Shown in pieces: positions 35,801 to 47,078 of a stretch of 64,000 nt of DNA. The stretch covers positions 5,027,924 through 5,091,923 of the forward strand of contig NW_006917092.1 in assembly GCF_000516985.1 (NCBI RefSeq), written 5' to 3'. How positions within the stretch are numbered: position 1 is the first letter of the stretch; each line of letters begins with the position of its first letter. The translations under genes and the position numbers were made by a program. Below the pieces are notes generated by a model, which saw only the letters and a program-made list of their open reading frames with translations, made no database searches and was not told where the DNA came from. The DNA is from Pestalotiopsis fici W106-1. Its lineage: Eukaryota > Ascomycota > Sordariomycetes > Amphisphaeriales > Sporocadaceae.

Positions 35801-36379
35801 CTGGAATGTGATTCTACTGAGACTCGTCGGATAGACCAGAGTAACGGTCTCGGCGATCGGCCTGGGCATCCATCTTTCTTTGTGGTGTGGTTAATAAGTG
35901 TCCAGCTGAATTAGTACATTCGCTTTGTTATTCTCGTCGCTCACTACATGACGCTCAGTATCATAGCTATAAGTGATATGTTGTACCCCGGTGCAGCATA
36001 TATACCGTGTAATTACTATTGCAAACGTATTTATAGTGGGGCGCGTCAAAGTCTCACTTGCGTGGATGCGCCCTTCTCGACGCATCTCCCGTGGCCCCAA
36101 GATCATGGCCACCAAAAACGTTATTGTTTTCTCTATCTAGAAGATATGTTTGATCATACCTCCTCCTGGTAACCAGAACGAAGCGCATGTTCTCTTGTCG
36201 TACTGACGTAGTCAGTACCCACTGCAGATCATATGCGTGGGTATATCGTCGCTCTTCAGCACCTCTCTTTTGTAAACTAGAGATCAACTCAGACAACTTT
36301 CAATGCTTCCTCCATCACCTCGTCTTCAGTTCCCACTTCACACATCGGCTCAGGTGAGATCTCCTTATTGACCGCGATG
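35801..36379. other. intergenic spacer
   Basis: No gene seen. It contains a palindrome at 36200-36218 and the 3' end of the secreted-protein gene. Confidence 0.4.
36200..36218. repeat. 19 bp palindrome
   Basis: Arms GTACTGAC and GTCAGTAC, 8 bp each, with a GTA spacer. It lies downstream of the secreted-protein gene, so an operator role is not obvious. Confidence 0.6.
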
Positions 36380-37171
36380 TCAGAGGATGCTTATGGTGAG
36401 CGCTGCTGTAGAGCTGGGTATGGCCGATATAGTCGGAGTAGTGGGGACTGCCATTACGGGCAGTGGTTCAACCCAACCGTCGAAACTAGGAGTAAGATCG
36501 GCAAGACAAATACTAATTCCCAGCAATGGAACGGGATCTAATCTTTCCCTGTCGAAGCAAAATCTTGTCCACCCATTGCAGTCGCACGTTAGCTCCAAGG
36601 TATCTTGATCGATGGAGCACTTGCAGCGCTTTGCAGGATCATCCTCGGGGCTGCCAGGCCTCACGAATGGTACTGTCTCGCGATCCCACTGCGCATAGAA
36701 GCCATCTTCTGGTAGGCCTGGAGCTATTAGGACGAGATTGCCTTGTTCGTTAAGGGTGAATATTGTATGATGTGGTGAGATTCGCACAAGCCATGTGCTA
36801 CCATAATTACCAAATCCTATATAGTCCACATACAGCTGAAAGTTCCATTCAATAGCTTGCACGAAAAATGTAGCTTGTGCGAATGGGACACTTGTTTCGT
36901 TTGTTGGACTATTTGTCACTGGTATTGCGTTCTCCGTCGTGGTGGGGGAGGCTGTGAAGGTTGTCGAGCTCGCTGAAGACGTCTCCAGATCAGAGGTTGG
37001 GGAAGTCGTCAGAGCTGAAGGCGCACTCATCGGTGCGGCTGGAGATCTGCTGCTGTATGCAGGTAGTAAAGGATAGGAGCCGTAATTCTGATGGCCATCC
37101 ACCCAATGCCGCTGGGCAAATGTATGTTTTGCAGTGAACAAGAGAAGTATTCCGAGTACGCGAGTAGGCAT
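36380..37171 (-). CDS. secreted Ser/Thr-rich protein, unknown function
   Basis: Predicted secreted protein of 263 residues, single exon, ATG at 37171. The first 20 residues (MPTRVLGILLLFTAKHTFAQ) form a credible signal peptide. A Ser/Thr/Pro-rich stretch, likely O-glycosylated, covers about 38-95. The following domain begins around FFVQAIEWNFQLYVDYIGFG and carries five clustered or nearby cysteines (CKC, CDC and one in RFCFD) plus a later one in ISICLADL, suggesting disulfides. I do not recognise the family. The C terminus turns Thr/Pro-rich again and ends in a weakly hydrophobic tail too short to call a GPI signal; a missed 3' intron is possible. No Kex2-separated repeats are visible, so it is not an obvious RiPP precursor for the UstYa-like enzyme. 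Confidence 0.68.
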   Translation of the reverse strand: MPTRVLGILLLFTAKHTFAQRHWVDGHQNYGSYPLLPAYSSRSPAAPMSAPSALTTSPTSDLETSSASSTTFTASPTTTENAIPVTNSPTNETSVPFAQATFFVQAIEWNFQLYVDYIGFGNYGSTWLVRISPHHTIFTLNEQGNLVLIAPGLPEDGFYAQWDRETVPFVRPGSPEDDPAKRCKCSIDQDTLELTCDCNGWTRFCFDRERLDPVPLLGISICLADLTPSFDGWVEPLPVMAVPTTPTISAIPSSTAALTISIL

Positions 37172-37820
37172 TATGAATGGAACAGTATTGACCTTTGGGA
37201 TACAAACGAAGTGATAATTCTTAATGTAGCATTACGAGTTTATCTTGAGGAATTGATACAGCTTTATATATCTTTTTTTATTTTATATATATATATATAT
37301 TTGCCTCCGTGGAAATATTAGTTCTCAGCGGGATAATAAGGTTGAAGTGAAACTAGCATCATTGACCGCTGCCGTCTCTAATATTCGATGACGGACTGAA
37401 CCGCTGAAATAAGCTTCAGGATAATCTTATGTTCCTCCTGATTACGTATCATTCCAGAGAGAAGGAGACTAGAAGTTATTACCGGTAGTAAATCAACAGT
37501 TTTCGGCTTTCACATGCACATGAATTCAAAACTTCCTCCTCATTAATATTTCTGCAGTCTTTGTAGAAATATGTTAATTTTATTTCTACTCTGGCCAAAG
37601 CCGATGGTCCTCGAGCCGACCTGTTAATGTGGATCCTATGATTTACCTTTAGTGACCTAAATGCAATCTTTACAAGGCGCACATAACGAGCATTTGTCAT
37701 TTTTACCCCTCATATAAGATACCACCAAAAACAGGAATGAATGACTTTATTCAATAATAGGTTCTTCATATGTTCTTGCATTTCCCTTTGCGTCAATAAT
37801 TGAGAGCCGACTCACTTGAG
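37172..37820. other. intergenic spacer with TA tract
   Basis: About 650 bp, AT-rich, with an (AT)n run at 37284-37300 roughly 115 bp upstream of the secreted-protein start. No gene seen. Confidence 0.4.
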
Positions 37821-39683
37821 CTAGACCAGTACCATGTGTTCCAGGCTTAGGCCGCCCTGTATTATATTGCTTTCTCCGGGTAAGCACATCTTACGGGTAC
37901 ACGCCACGACCTTAGCAATCCCCTCTACTTCGACAATAGAAATGTGTTCTATTTTCCGTGAATTTACCCTTTGATGAACATGATCAAGCAACTTGGATTT
38001 CTCTCCTGCCACCAATTTTTGTTCTGCAGGGCGGACAACAAACCAAGGGCGAGTGGGATATAGGTTATCATTTCCATTGCGCAAAACTTCCAGGTCGACA
38101 ACTTTGTCACCATATACAGTGTCAGCCGGCACTATTGCTATAAGCCCATTACATACCGCCAAGCGACTTCGTGGTATTGAATGGTCCTGATTGCGAGAGA
38201 ATGATAAGTTTTGCTCAACCAGCCTGATCATATGTCCAATGTCCATGAGCCCGAATTTCTCAGTGCCAGGCCTGATCTTGACTAGCCGGTAGTTCTCGTT
38301 ATAGTCGGGAGCAATATCCACGGCATCACGCCCAAGAAGGGCGCCGCAGAACCCAGCCCACAAATCCTCTAGCATCAAATCCTCTTTGCTTTCGGCCCAG
38401 TAGTCCCAAAGGTCTTGTAAGGGGCTCCCTGCACTAGGTTGAGTATGATTGACCAATCGCTCTAGACTCTCACGAAGAGCGTCCACAAATTCATTGCACC
38501 GGGGTATGACGTCTCCCAGCGCCACTATATGGTTGACATGCTGCTGGCGAACAGGCACAATCTGGCAATCTCTCGTGACGTTTCGTTCACCCCATAAGGG
38601 CCCAGCAGGGAGTGGGTCCTTCTGAGCTGACATTGTGCGCAGTTCCGATATCCCCCAAGTTGGCACAAACGACGGTAGACCGCAATCGCCAGTGTCTGAA
38701 TTGACATGTTTGACGACAGAAGAAAGATCCATGGTTCCAACCAGGTATTTAGCTGCCCGAACGAATACGTCTCTTGTATCTAGGCTGTAGTCAATAGGGA
38801 GACGTTCCTGGACTGCCTTTGCATCAGACGCGATACCCATCAGACAGAAAAAAAAGTCACGAGGGTCGCTTAGCTGAGCACCCTTGCGTGAGATGACAAG
38901 TTGTGAGAAAGTTCGGCCTTCGTGGTCGTTGCATGCCTTGTCCATGTCAAGGAAGCGGGAGACTGAGGTCCGACTGCATTGGAGATGTTGAATCATAGTA
39001 TGTAGATCATTCCACCCGACGCGGTGTTGGCCACATTGAATGCGTGCATTATTCGAGAGTACCAGCTCTTGGAAAACCCAGCCCCTTACGAACCAATCAC
39101 GAGAACAAAGTGTCTCAAAGGCGTCGTTCAAAACGTCAACGTCCAGGTTCAGATCCGCTTCCTGGGCCGTGTTTTTTTGTGACAGTGCACGACGTTTCGG
39201 CGAGGTTCCAAGTTTTCTATGAATGGCGTTGAAAGCGTAGTTGATATCTGGACTAGGAGGTCCAAGGTAAATGACTGTGCACGCTGCCTCGCGATAGATA
39301 TTCCCCATTATTCCAACCTGGTGACCGCGCTCATCCAAGTTATTCTGATCAATGCATATGGCATCTGCCCAAATGAATATTGCTCGACTTTTATCGCGAA
39401 CATTGGTCAGTGCACTGTGTAGATTGGTGTTCAAATTGAGCTGGAACCTGCACAGCTTGCTTTCGTCCACCAATTCTAGAGCCTCGGTCCGAGTCTGATG
39501 ACCCCACACATAGGACAGGGCTGTATAGTAAGTGTGAAGATCATCTTGAATCGATGACAAGGTTCGTGTGACCAGACTCCCACGAAGAAGTTCGTTATTG
39601 TCGTTTGAAGGCTCTAGCAGCAAAAGTCTGATTGAGTCTGAAAACTCCAACGGCGAATATGTGTATGCCACTGGTGATTCCAT
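37821..39683 (-). CDS. HET domain protein
   Basis: 620-residue single-exon protein with an N-terminal HET domain, the module linked to heterokaryon incompatibility and cell death in filamentous ascomycetes. The three conserved blocks are clear: YTALSYVWG, then IFIWADAICIDQNNLDERG with a following MGNIYREAACTVIYLG, then RDWFVRGWVFQELVLS. The C-terminal half, about 400 residues, has no domain I can name and presumably carries specificity or regulation; a segment DFFFCLMGIASDA is typical of HET proteins of this type. The frame extends 25 codons upstream but opens with TTG, so the ATG at 39683 (MESPVAYTY) is taken as start. It is isolated, with no partner gene immediately beside it. Confidence 0.94.
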   Translation of the reverse strand: MESPVAYTYSPLEFSDSIRLLLLEPSNDNNELLRGSLVTRTLSSIQDDLHTYYTALSYVWGHQTRTEALELVDESKLCRFQLNLNTNLHSALTNVRDKSRAIFIWADAICIDQNNLDERGHQVGIMGNIYREAACTVIYLGPPSPDINYAFNAIHRKLGTSPKRRALSQKNTAQEADLNLDVDVLNDAFETLCSRDWFVRGWVFQELVLSNNARIQCGQHRVGWNDLHTMIQHLQCSRTSVSRFLDMDKACNDHEGRTFSQLVISRKGAQLSDPRDFFFCLMGIASDAKAVQERLPIDYSLDTRDVFVRAAKYLVGTMDLSSVVKHVNSDTGDCGLPSFVPTWGISELRTMSAQKDPLPAGPLWGERNVTRDCQIVPVRQQHVNHIVALGDVIPRCNEFVDALRESLERLVNHTQPSAGSPLQDLWDYWAESKEDLMLEDLWAGFCGALLGRDAVDIAPDYNENYRLVKIRPGTEKFGLMDIGHMIRLVEQNLSFSRNQDHSIPRSRLAVCNGLIAIVPADTVYGDKVVDLEVLRNGNDNLYPTRPWFVVRPAEQKLVAGEKSKLLDHVHQRVNSRKIEHISIVEVEGIAKVVACTRKMCLPGESNIIQGGLSLEHMVLV

Positions 39684-42600
39684 TTCGCTTGTCACTCGGA
39701 ATACTGGGGTCAGGTCTGATGCCAGTCGAATCGATCTGGTGGGGAATGGATTCTTCAAATGCGCAATTTCTCAAATACACAACAGTCTTGTTCTTGTTTT
39801 CGAAGATGCTGACGTGGCGGGGGCTTACCGTCGCCAAATCAATGGACTGCATCGTGGTAGGTACGGCGTCACCTGATTCACGTTTAATTGGTTATAAACC
39901 TGCTTCATGCATATGAATACTGGAATGCATTCGGGATGCATTCGGAGGCTGTGAGGGTGCTGCTCCATCACAGCCTTGCATGATATCATGTGCGACCAAC
40001 AATCAACAAGGTGTACAAATTAGAGCCTCGCAGCACCATAGGGGCATTTTCCTTTACCAAGCATCAATCCACCCACTCCTCTTGTTTCTTGGGACCTATT
40101 CGCTTTCCAATTCCTCAATATTTCCCTGCACCATGGCATCAGCCACACTATAAAACCTGTAATCATGCAGCGCTGTTACATGGCATATTGAGTGACTTCA
40201 AATGACTGTGCGGATACGATCAGCCTTGCGATGACAACAGTTGACAAATCATCTGGAGTCCCTTTGTCGTAAGTCGCTCCAATAGAGCGAAAAATTCAAC
40301 CATGCCATCCGACAATGGCTTGCAAGAATAAGACTGATTGTGAAGGCTCGAAGCTCTCAAAGATCCGCAAAAGGGGGAATGTCAAGATCCTGCAGGGGTA
40401 GGGGTATGCTTTGGTGGCTCTGACAGTTGCCTATTTGAGAAACCAGCCTGCGTGATATTACGGCTATGCTTAGCCGTCTCTGCGAAGGAATTGTAGTATG
40501 GTAACTACAGCGCTACCCAATTGCTTGAGATTGGTCAGGGTTTTGCTTTCTATACTGAATACACCTGTGTTTGCCATTCTATCACTCTTACTCACTATCA
40601 CGTTCTTACAGGGAATTGCATTCGGTAATCGATACTCATGCCTGGACATTGGGGTAAATGTGAGAAGCATAGCCTTCATCTTCTCTCTTTTCGATTATGC
40701 AAGGCTGGGAGTCATTCTAGGACTGTTCAAAGAGGACTTGTATCAATTTGGAAAAGATCATAGGGAACTACAAGGACGTGGGAACAAGGTTCGCCGAACA
40801 CCACAGAGAACCAATTATTGATGTACTAAAACTACACCAAGTATAAACGATACATCTGTGAAAAATCGGCCGACCCTTTGAAAACTAAAGAAAATGGACA
40901 AGCCGTCTCCCAGAGCTTGCGCGGCCCGAAATAAACGATCTCTCGGCGAATGGTGCGTGATCCACCCCTTTCGCTTGTTACAGAGTAGCTACCCTCCTTG
41001 AGATCAATTTATTAAGCCCGCCCGCTCGTTCCCGCACGACGCCAAGCTAGTTTCATCGCAAATGTATGCCCCATCGCGAGAAGCGCCGTCTCTCGGTACG
41101 CTACGCCGGCCGAGGGCCGCACTAACAAGCAACGAATCGGCACACTTGGCTTAACAAGGCTTACGGAGCATAAACTAGCAGCTGGTTCTGGCTTTCAGTT
41201 CACCCAACTGATCTAGCATATTAAATCGCCACCCTTTGTGTATGCACTCGAATAGTACAACGGTTGTCATCAGTAGACCAGTTTTCCGAGACACCGGTAG
41301 GAGCACCAAGAGTGACCACTTGGAATTTCGGTACACAGCCTCTCTCTCACAGTTGAGTCATTTCATACATAGCCAGTATAACGTAGGATTGTTAGTATGA
41401 TGCAAGCATTCGGACAACATGTCGAGCATACGTATGTTCTCGCGCCATGGCTGAACGGATAGGGGTATCCCACCAAGACGCCGTTGCAGTAAGGGCAGAA
41501 AAGAAAGCGGCGTGTATTAGAAGAATTCCAAGCACCTAGGTATCCGGTCATGTTTATGTACGTGGCCAATCCAGGATACAATCCACAAAGTGATTCAGTA
41601 AGGGAAAAAAAACAGCCTAGGCTGTTTGTTATAAAATGAGGCCCAGGAAACGTCATGTCCACAACAGCTCTTGATTAATAGACCATCTATTCATGGATAA
41701 TGATTCATCCTTTCGTGTCTGGCTCTAATTCAAAAATCTGATCCAAGCCCATCTTGATGTTTATGTCCTGCCAAGAGAATCAATCTAACGACGTATCGCC
41801 AAGAAAAGAGGGCTAGTTTCTAGTGCTATAGGCATTCCTTGCTTCCATTCTCCTAGTACTACGGGCACTGGCGCAATCCGTAGGTAGTAGTAGCTTTGGG
41901 GATGGACGACCCCAAACGATACAAGCCCCAGTTATCAGTTTTGCTAAGGACAATGTTAACGCTAACACAGGAACTGGAGCCGGTCTATTTCTTGGCAAGC
42001 CACCTCCAGATAACGCTTTCAAACCTGTTCTCGCCTGTCGATCAATTTTTCATCCGGAATTTCAAGAGCAAGTCGGGCCGTAATGCATAGAACACGTATC
42101 GAATCTTCAATAGAGCGATGGCCTCGTCCTCTAGAAGACATATATCTGATTACATCCCTCGGCAAAATGCAAATAATCGATGGAGGTTCTTTCACAGCTG
42201 AACTATCAAATGTCCACCACGAGATACATACAATAGCTATCATGCATGAAAGGGATCCTTGGAGAAAAAGTCGATGTCGATACCAGGAATCTGGTAGCGA
42301 GAATATCTGGGTCCGGTAGATCTCCGAAATTAGAGCCCAAACCCCACCAGGACAAAGATCCGGAGGTCCACCCAGCCGAATAAATCTAGGGGATCCCTTA
42401 ACACCGGGACGAGGAAATGTTCTGTAGATCTGTGGATCTGTGGATCTGGGATCTTGCGAAGTAAACGAGACACTTGTGCCCAATCACGACCATGTCCCTA
42501 TACCGTGACTAAAGCACATGCAGCTATCAGAGTGACCACGACGATCAAAAATCCCAATTGTCCACTGATCTAGAGATATCCATATAATCATGAAGAAATT

Positions 42601-43810
42601 ACTCCTCAGCCCTCCTTCAGGAAGGATTGGAGCTAGTGCCCAAGTCGTGGATAGGGCCAGGAGCGCGCTTGTTATTGCTCTGTTCTAAATGCTCTAAATA
42701 GCAAGCCACAAACCTAAATTTTCGAAACCGCTGACGAAAAGCTCAGGCAATTATCTATCGTTTGAAAAACGTTTCGTTACTAAATGCCGCCGGCATGTCC
42801 ACAAAAGAAATGAAAACAACAGCTCACATCGCCAAAGGGTCTATTATACTGCTCACTCCGTAATCTGATATATTCTCCAAGGCTCAGCTAAGCGACTAGA
42901 CGCAGTCTAGACTGACAATTACTTGTAGTCGACATTTCGTCGGAGCCAGTATGAGGAAGCATATTCCAAGGCTTCAGGAAAATCCCACGGCAATCAAGTC
43001 AGCTTGTCCTGAGAGACCCGGCATCGGAAACAAAGTACATTGGGAGTCCAACAATTTGAAACTGGGTACCGGGTATACCTTGATTGCCCCAAATACCAGC
43101 CAGGCTGATCAGCAAAGAACATACACATTCAGTCGAACAATGTCGTTAAAGGCTATCCTCTAGACGGAGCAGCCACACAACACACAACCCGTCTAAATGC
43201 AATCTTCTTTCCTCGTATAGGACAATGACATGAGCACTATGGATCGGTCTGGCTCCATTCCGACAAGTCGACCTTGCCGCGTTACTGAATCCCTTCATGA
43301 TCGGCAGGCACTAGGTTGGACAAACACTGTAAAAGGGGCTACGCCAAAGATCACAGCCTATCGGCAAGAGTTTTGGGGGGAACTGCCGAGCATCTGAATC
43401 GACAAACATTCATATTGAAGCCTTGATGACCGGTTTGTGGGAGCCCGAAGGGCATTCAGAATTTGCATGTCTTTAGGCCCCTTCTTCCCTAGGTTAGTTG
43501 TGGGTTGGCCCCAAACTCTAAATGCGTGTCCAGTACCGCCACACATGAGGATGACTCGCTAGTCTGGCGGGATCTCTTTGCATGAACTATCCAGTCCGAG
43601 CACTATCCAGTATCCAGTAGATCCCAGCGAGGGAGCCCCTTGCCAAGACGGGGGTCACGTTCCACTGACGCTAAGACGGATGAGAGTATATACATGTTTG
43701 AGAATATTCGTCGTCTCTCGGTTGACGGTCGTGCTTCAATGTAAGACATTATCACATTCATTTCTTATCATTTTCTTTCTTTCATTCCATTTCCGACAAT
43801 CTTTGCAAGC
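39684..43810. other. 4.1 kb gene-poor region
   Basis: The longest stretch here without a gene I can support. A plus-strand frame at 40498-40821 starts with ATG and has hydrophobic segments but no recognisable family; a 154-codon minus-strand frame at 42019-42483 is also unrecognised. A short GATCTGTG direct repeat occurs near 42425. The GC-richer patch at 40870-41150 might be an old repeat or transposon fragment, which I could not identify. The right end holds the promoter of the membrane-protein gene. Confidence 0.35.
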
Positions 43811-45272
43811 ATGAGCTTGCTTTCCCCCAACTTTGTGCTCCAGGATGTCACCACCGACGACATCGCCATTGCCTCGCTAGCCTTTGGCTTCACCATTGGA
43901 TTCGGATGGCTCACATGTTGGACAGCCGCGAAGCAGACATGGCGAGCATACAAAAGGAGCGGCGTCGATGTCTGGCGGAACGGATACATCTGGATGATTT
44001 GGCTCGAGATTTCGGTTTGTTTGTCGTTTGCCATAATCTGTTGGCTGCACCTCAAGGGTCTTGTACCGCCTAGGTAAGGCAACACTTCTTATTATGATGG
44101 TTGCCAAACTTGCTAACTCGATTCATTCTTGCAGTTTCGCCTTCTACTTTTGTATCCGTAAGCGAAATTCGACACCTCCTCAAGGCTTGAGATCAATGCT
44201 AACGCATCAAAGTCACACTCTGGGCTCTTCAAGTACAGTTTCTACTACAGATTATCATCAATCGTTGCGCCATCCTCGTCCGAAACCCCAAGCTTGTATG
44301 GCGACTAAAGGTTGGCGTCGCTGTGATTATTACAGCGATCAATATCTCCGTTTACAACATCTGGATTCCGGCACGTCTACAAATATCAGAGAGTTACATT
44401 CACATCAATGAAATATGGGATCGTTGCGAGAAAGGCATCTATCTAATCATTGATGCCGCTCTCAATATCTACTTTATCAGCATCGTTTCGAGGAACCTCG
44501 TACATAATGGGCTCGCAAAGTACAAGGCTCTGTCCCACTTTAACATGTTCATCATTGGTTTCTCACTAGCCATGGATGTACTCATTATTGCCATGATGAG
44601 TCTGAAAAACACCTTTGTGTAAGTCAACTATCTATTTACCGATCCATGAGAAAGTTTTTTCCTTGCCATCCAGCAGATACCGTGTACACATATTACAAGC
44701 ATGTATCAAGCCAGAATAACAAGTTGACAATCCATTACAGATACATGCAGTTCCACCCCTTGGCATACATAGTCAAGCTCAACATTGAAATGTCCATGGC
44801 CGAGCTTATCGTCAAGGTAGCCAAGGCCCGCAACCAAGCCAACGTCGACCACGACTCTCCCGTTCTCGAGAACGACATTGGCCACAGCTCGTCACACGGC
44901 ACCAAGTCCAGAACGAGGGTCGGAGCCACCGCCCTCAGCAAGCGCGATCGATGGTCGGGTGACAGATTCGACATGAACCAGTCGAGGGCCAATGCGGGGA
45001 TAGAGCTGGGCGACATGATCATCAAGGAAGAAGAGCGGCAAGGCTCCAATGATGATGGAGACGGCGGCGACAGGAACATCTACACCACGCGAGAAGTTCA
45101 CGTAGAGTTTGAAAAGGCGTCTCACAAGTCTGGCAATAGCGAGTCGCCTAGCAGCTTCTACGAAGGACCGCCTGGGTCCAAGGCCGGTGAAGAAGACACG
45201 AGGCCGCTCAAGTCAAACCAGAAGGGAGCTGTACATGTAAAAACCCATAGAGGAAACGAGATCGACATGTGA
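43811..45272 (+). CDS. fungal multi-spanning integral membrane protein
   Basis: 407 residues from four exons: 43811-44073, 44135-44157 (a 23 bp micro-exon), 44213-44618 and 44741-45272. I recognise it as a widespread but uncharacterised fungal membrane-protein family. About six or seven hydrophobic segments are visible, including IAIASLAFGFTIGFGWL, IWMIWLEISVCLSFAIICWL, TLWALQVQFLLQIIINR, VGVAVIITAINISVYNIW and FNMFIIGFSLAMDVLIIAM, with the conserved segment NEIWDRCEKGIYLIIDAALN between them. A soluble, charged C-terminal tail of about 150 residues follows. The layout resembles a receptor-like 7TM protein, but ligand and partner are unknown. The acceptor before exon 3 is AAG, less usual, yet it restores the expected LTLWALQ frame. 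Confidence 0.83.
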
Positions 45273-45942
45273 AGCAATCACGACATGACGGTTTTATCAC
45301 TTTTCAGTACATATATACATTGATATAGAACTTTTAATCACTCATGACGTTAAACACCAGGATTCTCAAATTCACATCCCTGAATCTAACAGTAACGGTG
45401 TAGCTTTCTTACTGCAAATAGCAGATCGTAGCAGCTTTCTTTTCTTTTTTTCTTTTTCCTTTTTTTTTAAAAAAAAAAACCAGGCTATTTTATAGGATCT
45501 AGACTTCGAGTTGGCCGCGATTCATAAAGTTTGGCTTTATAATTGGTTCTGCCAATCGTACCCATTCAGCAAGGCGTGGAGGTTCTGGAACGGCAATTCC
45601 TTGCCTTTAAATAAAAGAATTAAAGCACCGTCTATATATGGCCCGTGCAACAACCCCAAGCTTACATACACTCCGTTCAAAGAGATCTATGGTTAGAGTT
45701 TTGCCTATAATTGTAAAAGTTGTTTATTACTCTTGCTGTGACGCCTACCGGTTTTCGCCTATAATCATTGTTTCGTCCAATTAACTCGTATAAATCAGAA
45801 TTGTAGACTAAAAATAGGCGAAATCATTAGGACGAATGAAAAGGCTCTATTCCATGCTGTCATTGTCGTAAGTTTACCATCTTGTCTTACACAAAGCTGA
45901 ATGTTCTACAGTCAGATCATTCTATCGCCGCATCCGAATTGC
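45273..45942. other. intergenic region with ORF relic and interlocking repeats
   Basis: Convergent 3' ends of two genes. A plus-strand open frame at about 45496-45696 reads like a remnant of a real protein (KAWRFWNGNSLPLNKR, IKAPSIYGP) but has no start and I cannot name it. A poly-T/poly-A run precedes it (about 45440-45480). The inverted-repeat element at 45753-45836 lies near the effector gene's 3' end. Confidence 0.35.
45753..45836. repeat. interlocking inverted repeats (A-B-A'-B' order)
   Basis: TTTCGCCTAT (45753-45762) pairs with ATAGGCGAAA (45814-45823), and TTCGTCC (45772-45778) pairs with GGACGAA (45830-45836); the hexamer ATCATT sits between the members of each half in direct orientation. 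The order of the arms would give a pseudoknot rather than a simple hairpin. It lies about 110-190 bases past the stop of the leftward effector gene, possibly in its 3' untranslated region. Confidence 0.55.
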
Positions 45943-46844
45943 TCAAGCGGGCCTGCCGAAAGTGATACCACTGACCGAGCCATTAATGATTCCTCCTTGG
46001 AAGCCCGAGTTATTGTTTCCGAATGTCACCGTTGTCGCGCGAAATTTCTCCCGTCCAGCAGCCTTGACTAGTTCTTCTCGCTCAGATTTGATGGAAAGTT
46101 CTTTCAGTAAGGCAGCCGACACACGTAAAGCTTCGCGGTCGTCTCGGGCTCTCTGCTCTGCTCTAGTTGTGCTTTCTGTGCTCTGTATTTGCGGGAGTGT
46201 CTGGTCATGGTCGAGGTTGGGCTGTGTGTGATCATCCATAGCAGCTAGCTGTCTTTCTGCCGCGCCAGCAGCCTGCACGATTTCTTGTTGTTTCGACTGC
46301 AACGTCCCCTGAATAGATTCAATCGCGTGGCCTTGGCGAATGGAGCCATATCTGCAAGCGTAATGGTCAACAGTGTCTAGAAGAGAAGATACAATCAACA
46401 CGGAGAAACTTACAGGACGGCTATACCGACCGTGCTATTAATTGTTGTTTTGCAATTTTGTAGTTGCTGAGACATGGACTTTATTTGTCCCTCTTTGAAG
46501 AATCCTATAGTTGTACGATCTCGCCAAGAGAGCTTTTCAGCATCTGAATGTCGCGTCCAGCGTTGCAAGTCTGCGCGAAATGACTCGCAGGTCTTTTGGC
46601 AGATGCGTATAGTAGTACGGATGTTTGCAGCAATGTTCTCGCCAAGATTCGCCAGATCTTCATCATTCACGTGTTGCAAAGAGGTGATGGCGCTTTCGAC
46701 TGCGCCTAAATCGTCGCGGAGTTGTTGGGCCGCGTTTGGAGCATCACTGAGCTTTTGTACGTCGTCTAAAAGCAGTCGTACCGCGTGAAGAGCAGGTACA
46801 GTAATGCCGACTATACTTGCAGTAATACTCAGGGGATCTGCCAT
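45943..46844 (-). CDS. HeLo-like domain effector with C-terminal amyloid motif
   Basis: 279 residues from two exons (46844-46414 and 46351-45943). The N-terminal domain (MADPLSITASIVGITVPAL, then paired helices to about residue 130) belongs to the HeLo-like class known as the fungal N-terminal domain of STAND proteins, thought to act at membranes in cell-death signalling. A charged coiled-coil-like linker rich in Gln, Glu and Arg follows. The last 27 residues switch to a Gly/Asn-rich segment with GFQGGIINGSV (260-270) ending ITFGRPA. This matches the N terminus of the NB-ARC/TPR protein encoded divergently 234 bp away. In known systems (HET-S/NWD2, HELLP/PNT1) such a matched pair lets the receptor template amyloid folding of the effector. 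The pairing is visible here; the mechanism is inferred. Confidence 0.82.
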
Positions 46845-47078
46845 TGTGTCTATAATAAGTTCAAACGTTATCCTAGAGTGTGAAGAGGAGGGGTTGCGAT
46901 TGTGGCTAGTCCTGTAAATAGTACGAAGTATACAGCCGCCCGATGTAGCGGAGCCTTACGTGCGGGGTCGTGATGGCAAGCTGACATTCAGGCAGCAGAC
47001 GCAATTTTTCCCTTCCTCCTTTGCACTGCAAATCTACTTGTTCTGATACAGTCCTGCCTGCGATATAAGTGCATCATT
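46845..47078. promoter_or_regulatory. shared promoter of effector and NLR genes
   Basis: Only 234 bp separate the two start codons, so the divergent effector and NLR genes share one promoter region and are likely co-expressed. A pyrimidine-rich tract (TTTTTCCCTTCCTCCTTT) lies about 60 bp upstream of the NLR start. No clear TATA box or operator was found. Confidence 0.6.

Noticed and set aside
36380..37171. secreted protein considered as RiPP precursor for the UstYa-like enzyme
   Set aside because: No repeated core peptides separated by Lys-Arg sites; the fold looks like a cysteine-containing domain instead.
40498..40821. 107-codon plus-strand frame with hydrophobic segments
   Set aside because: Has an ATG but no family resemblance; a frame of this length can occur by chance.
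42421..42455. short GATCTGTG direct repeats, considered as CRISPR-like or satellite
   Set aside because: Only about three short copies without spacers; CRISPR arrays are not expected in a fungal nuclear genome.
42019..42483. 154-codon minus-strand frame
   Set aside because: No recognisable domain, no splice structure, composition not clearly coding.
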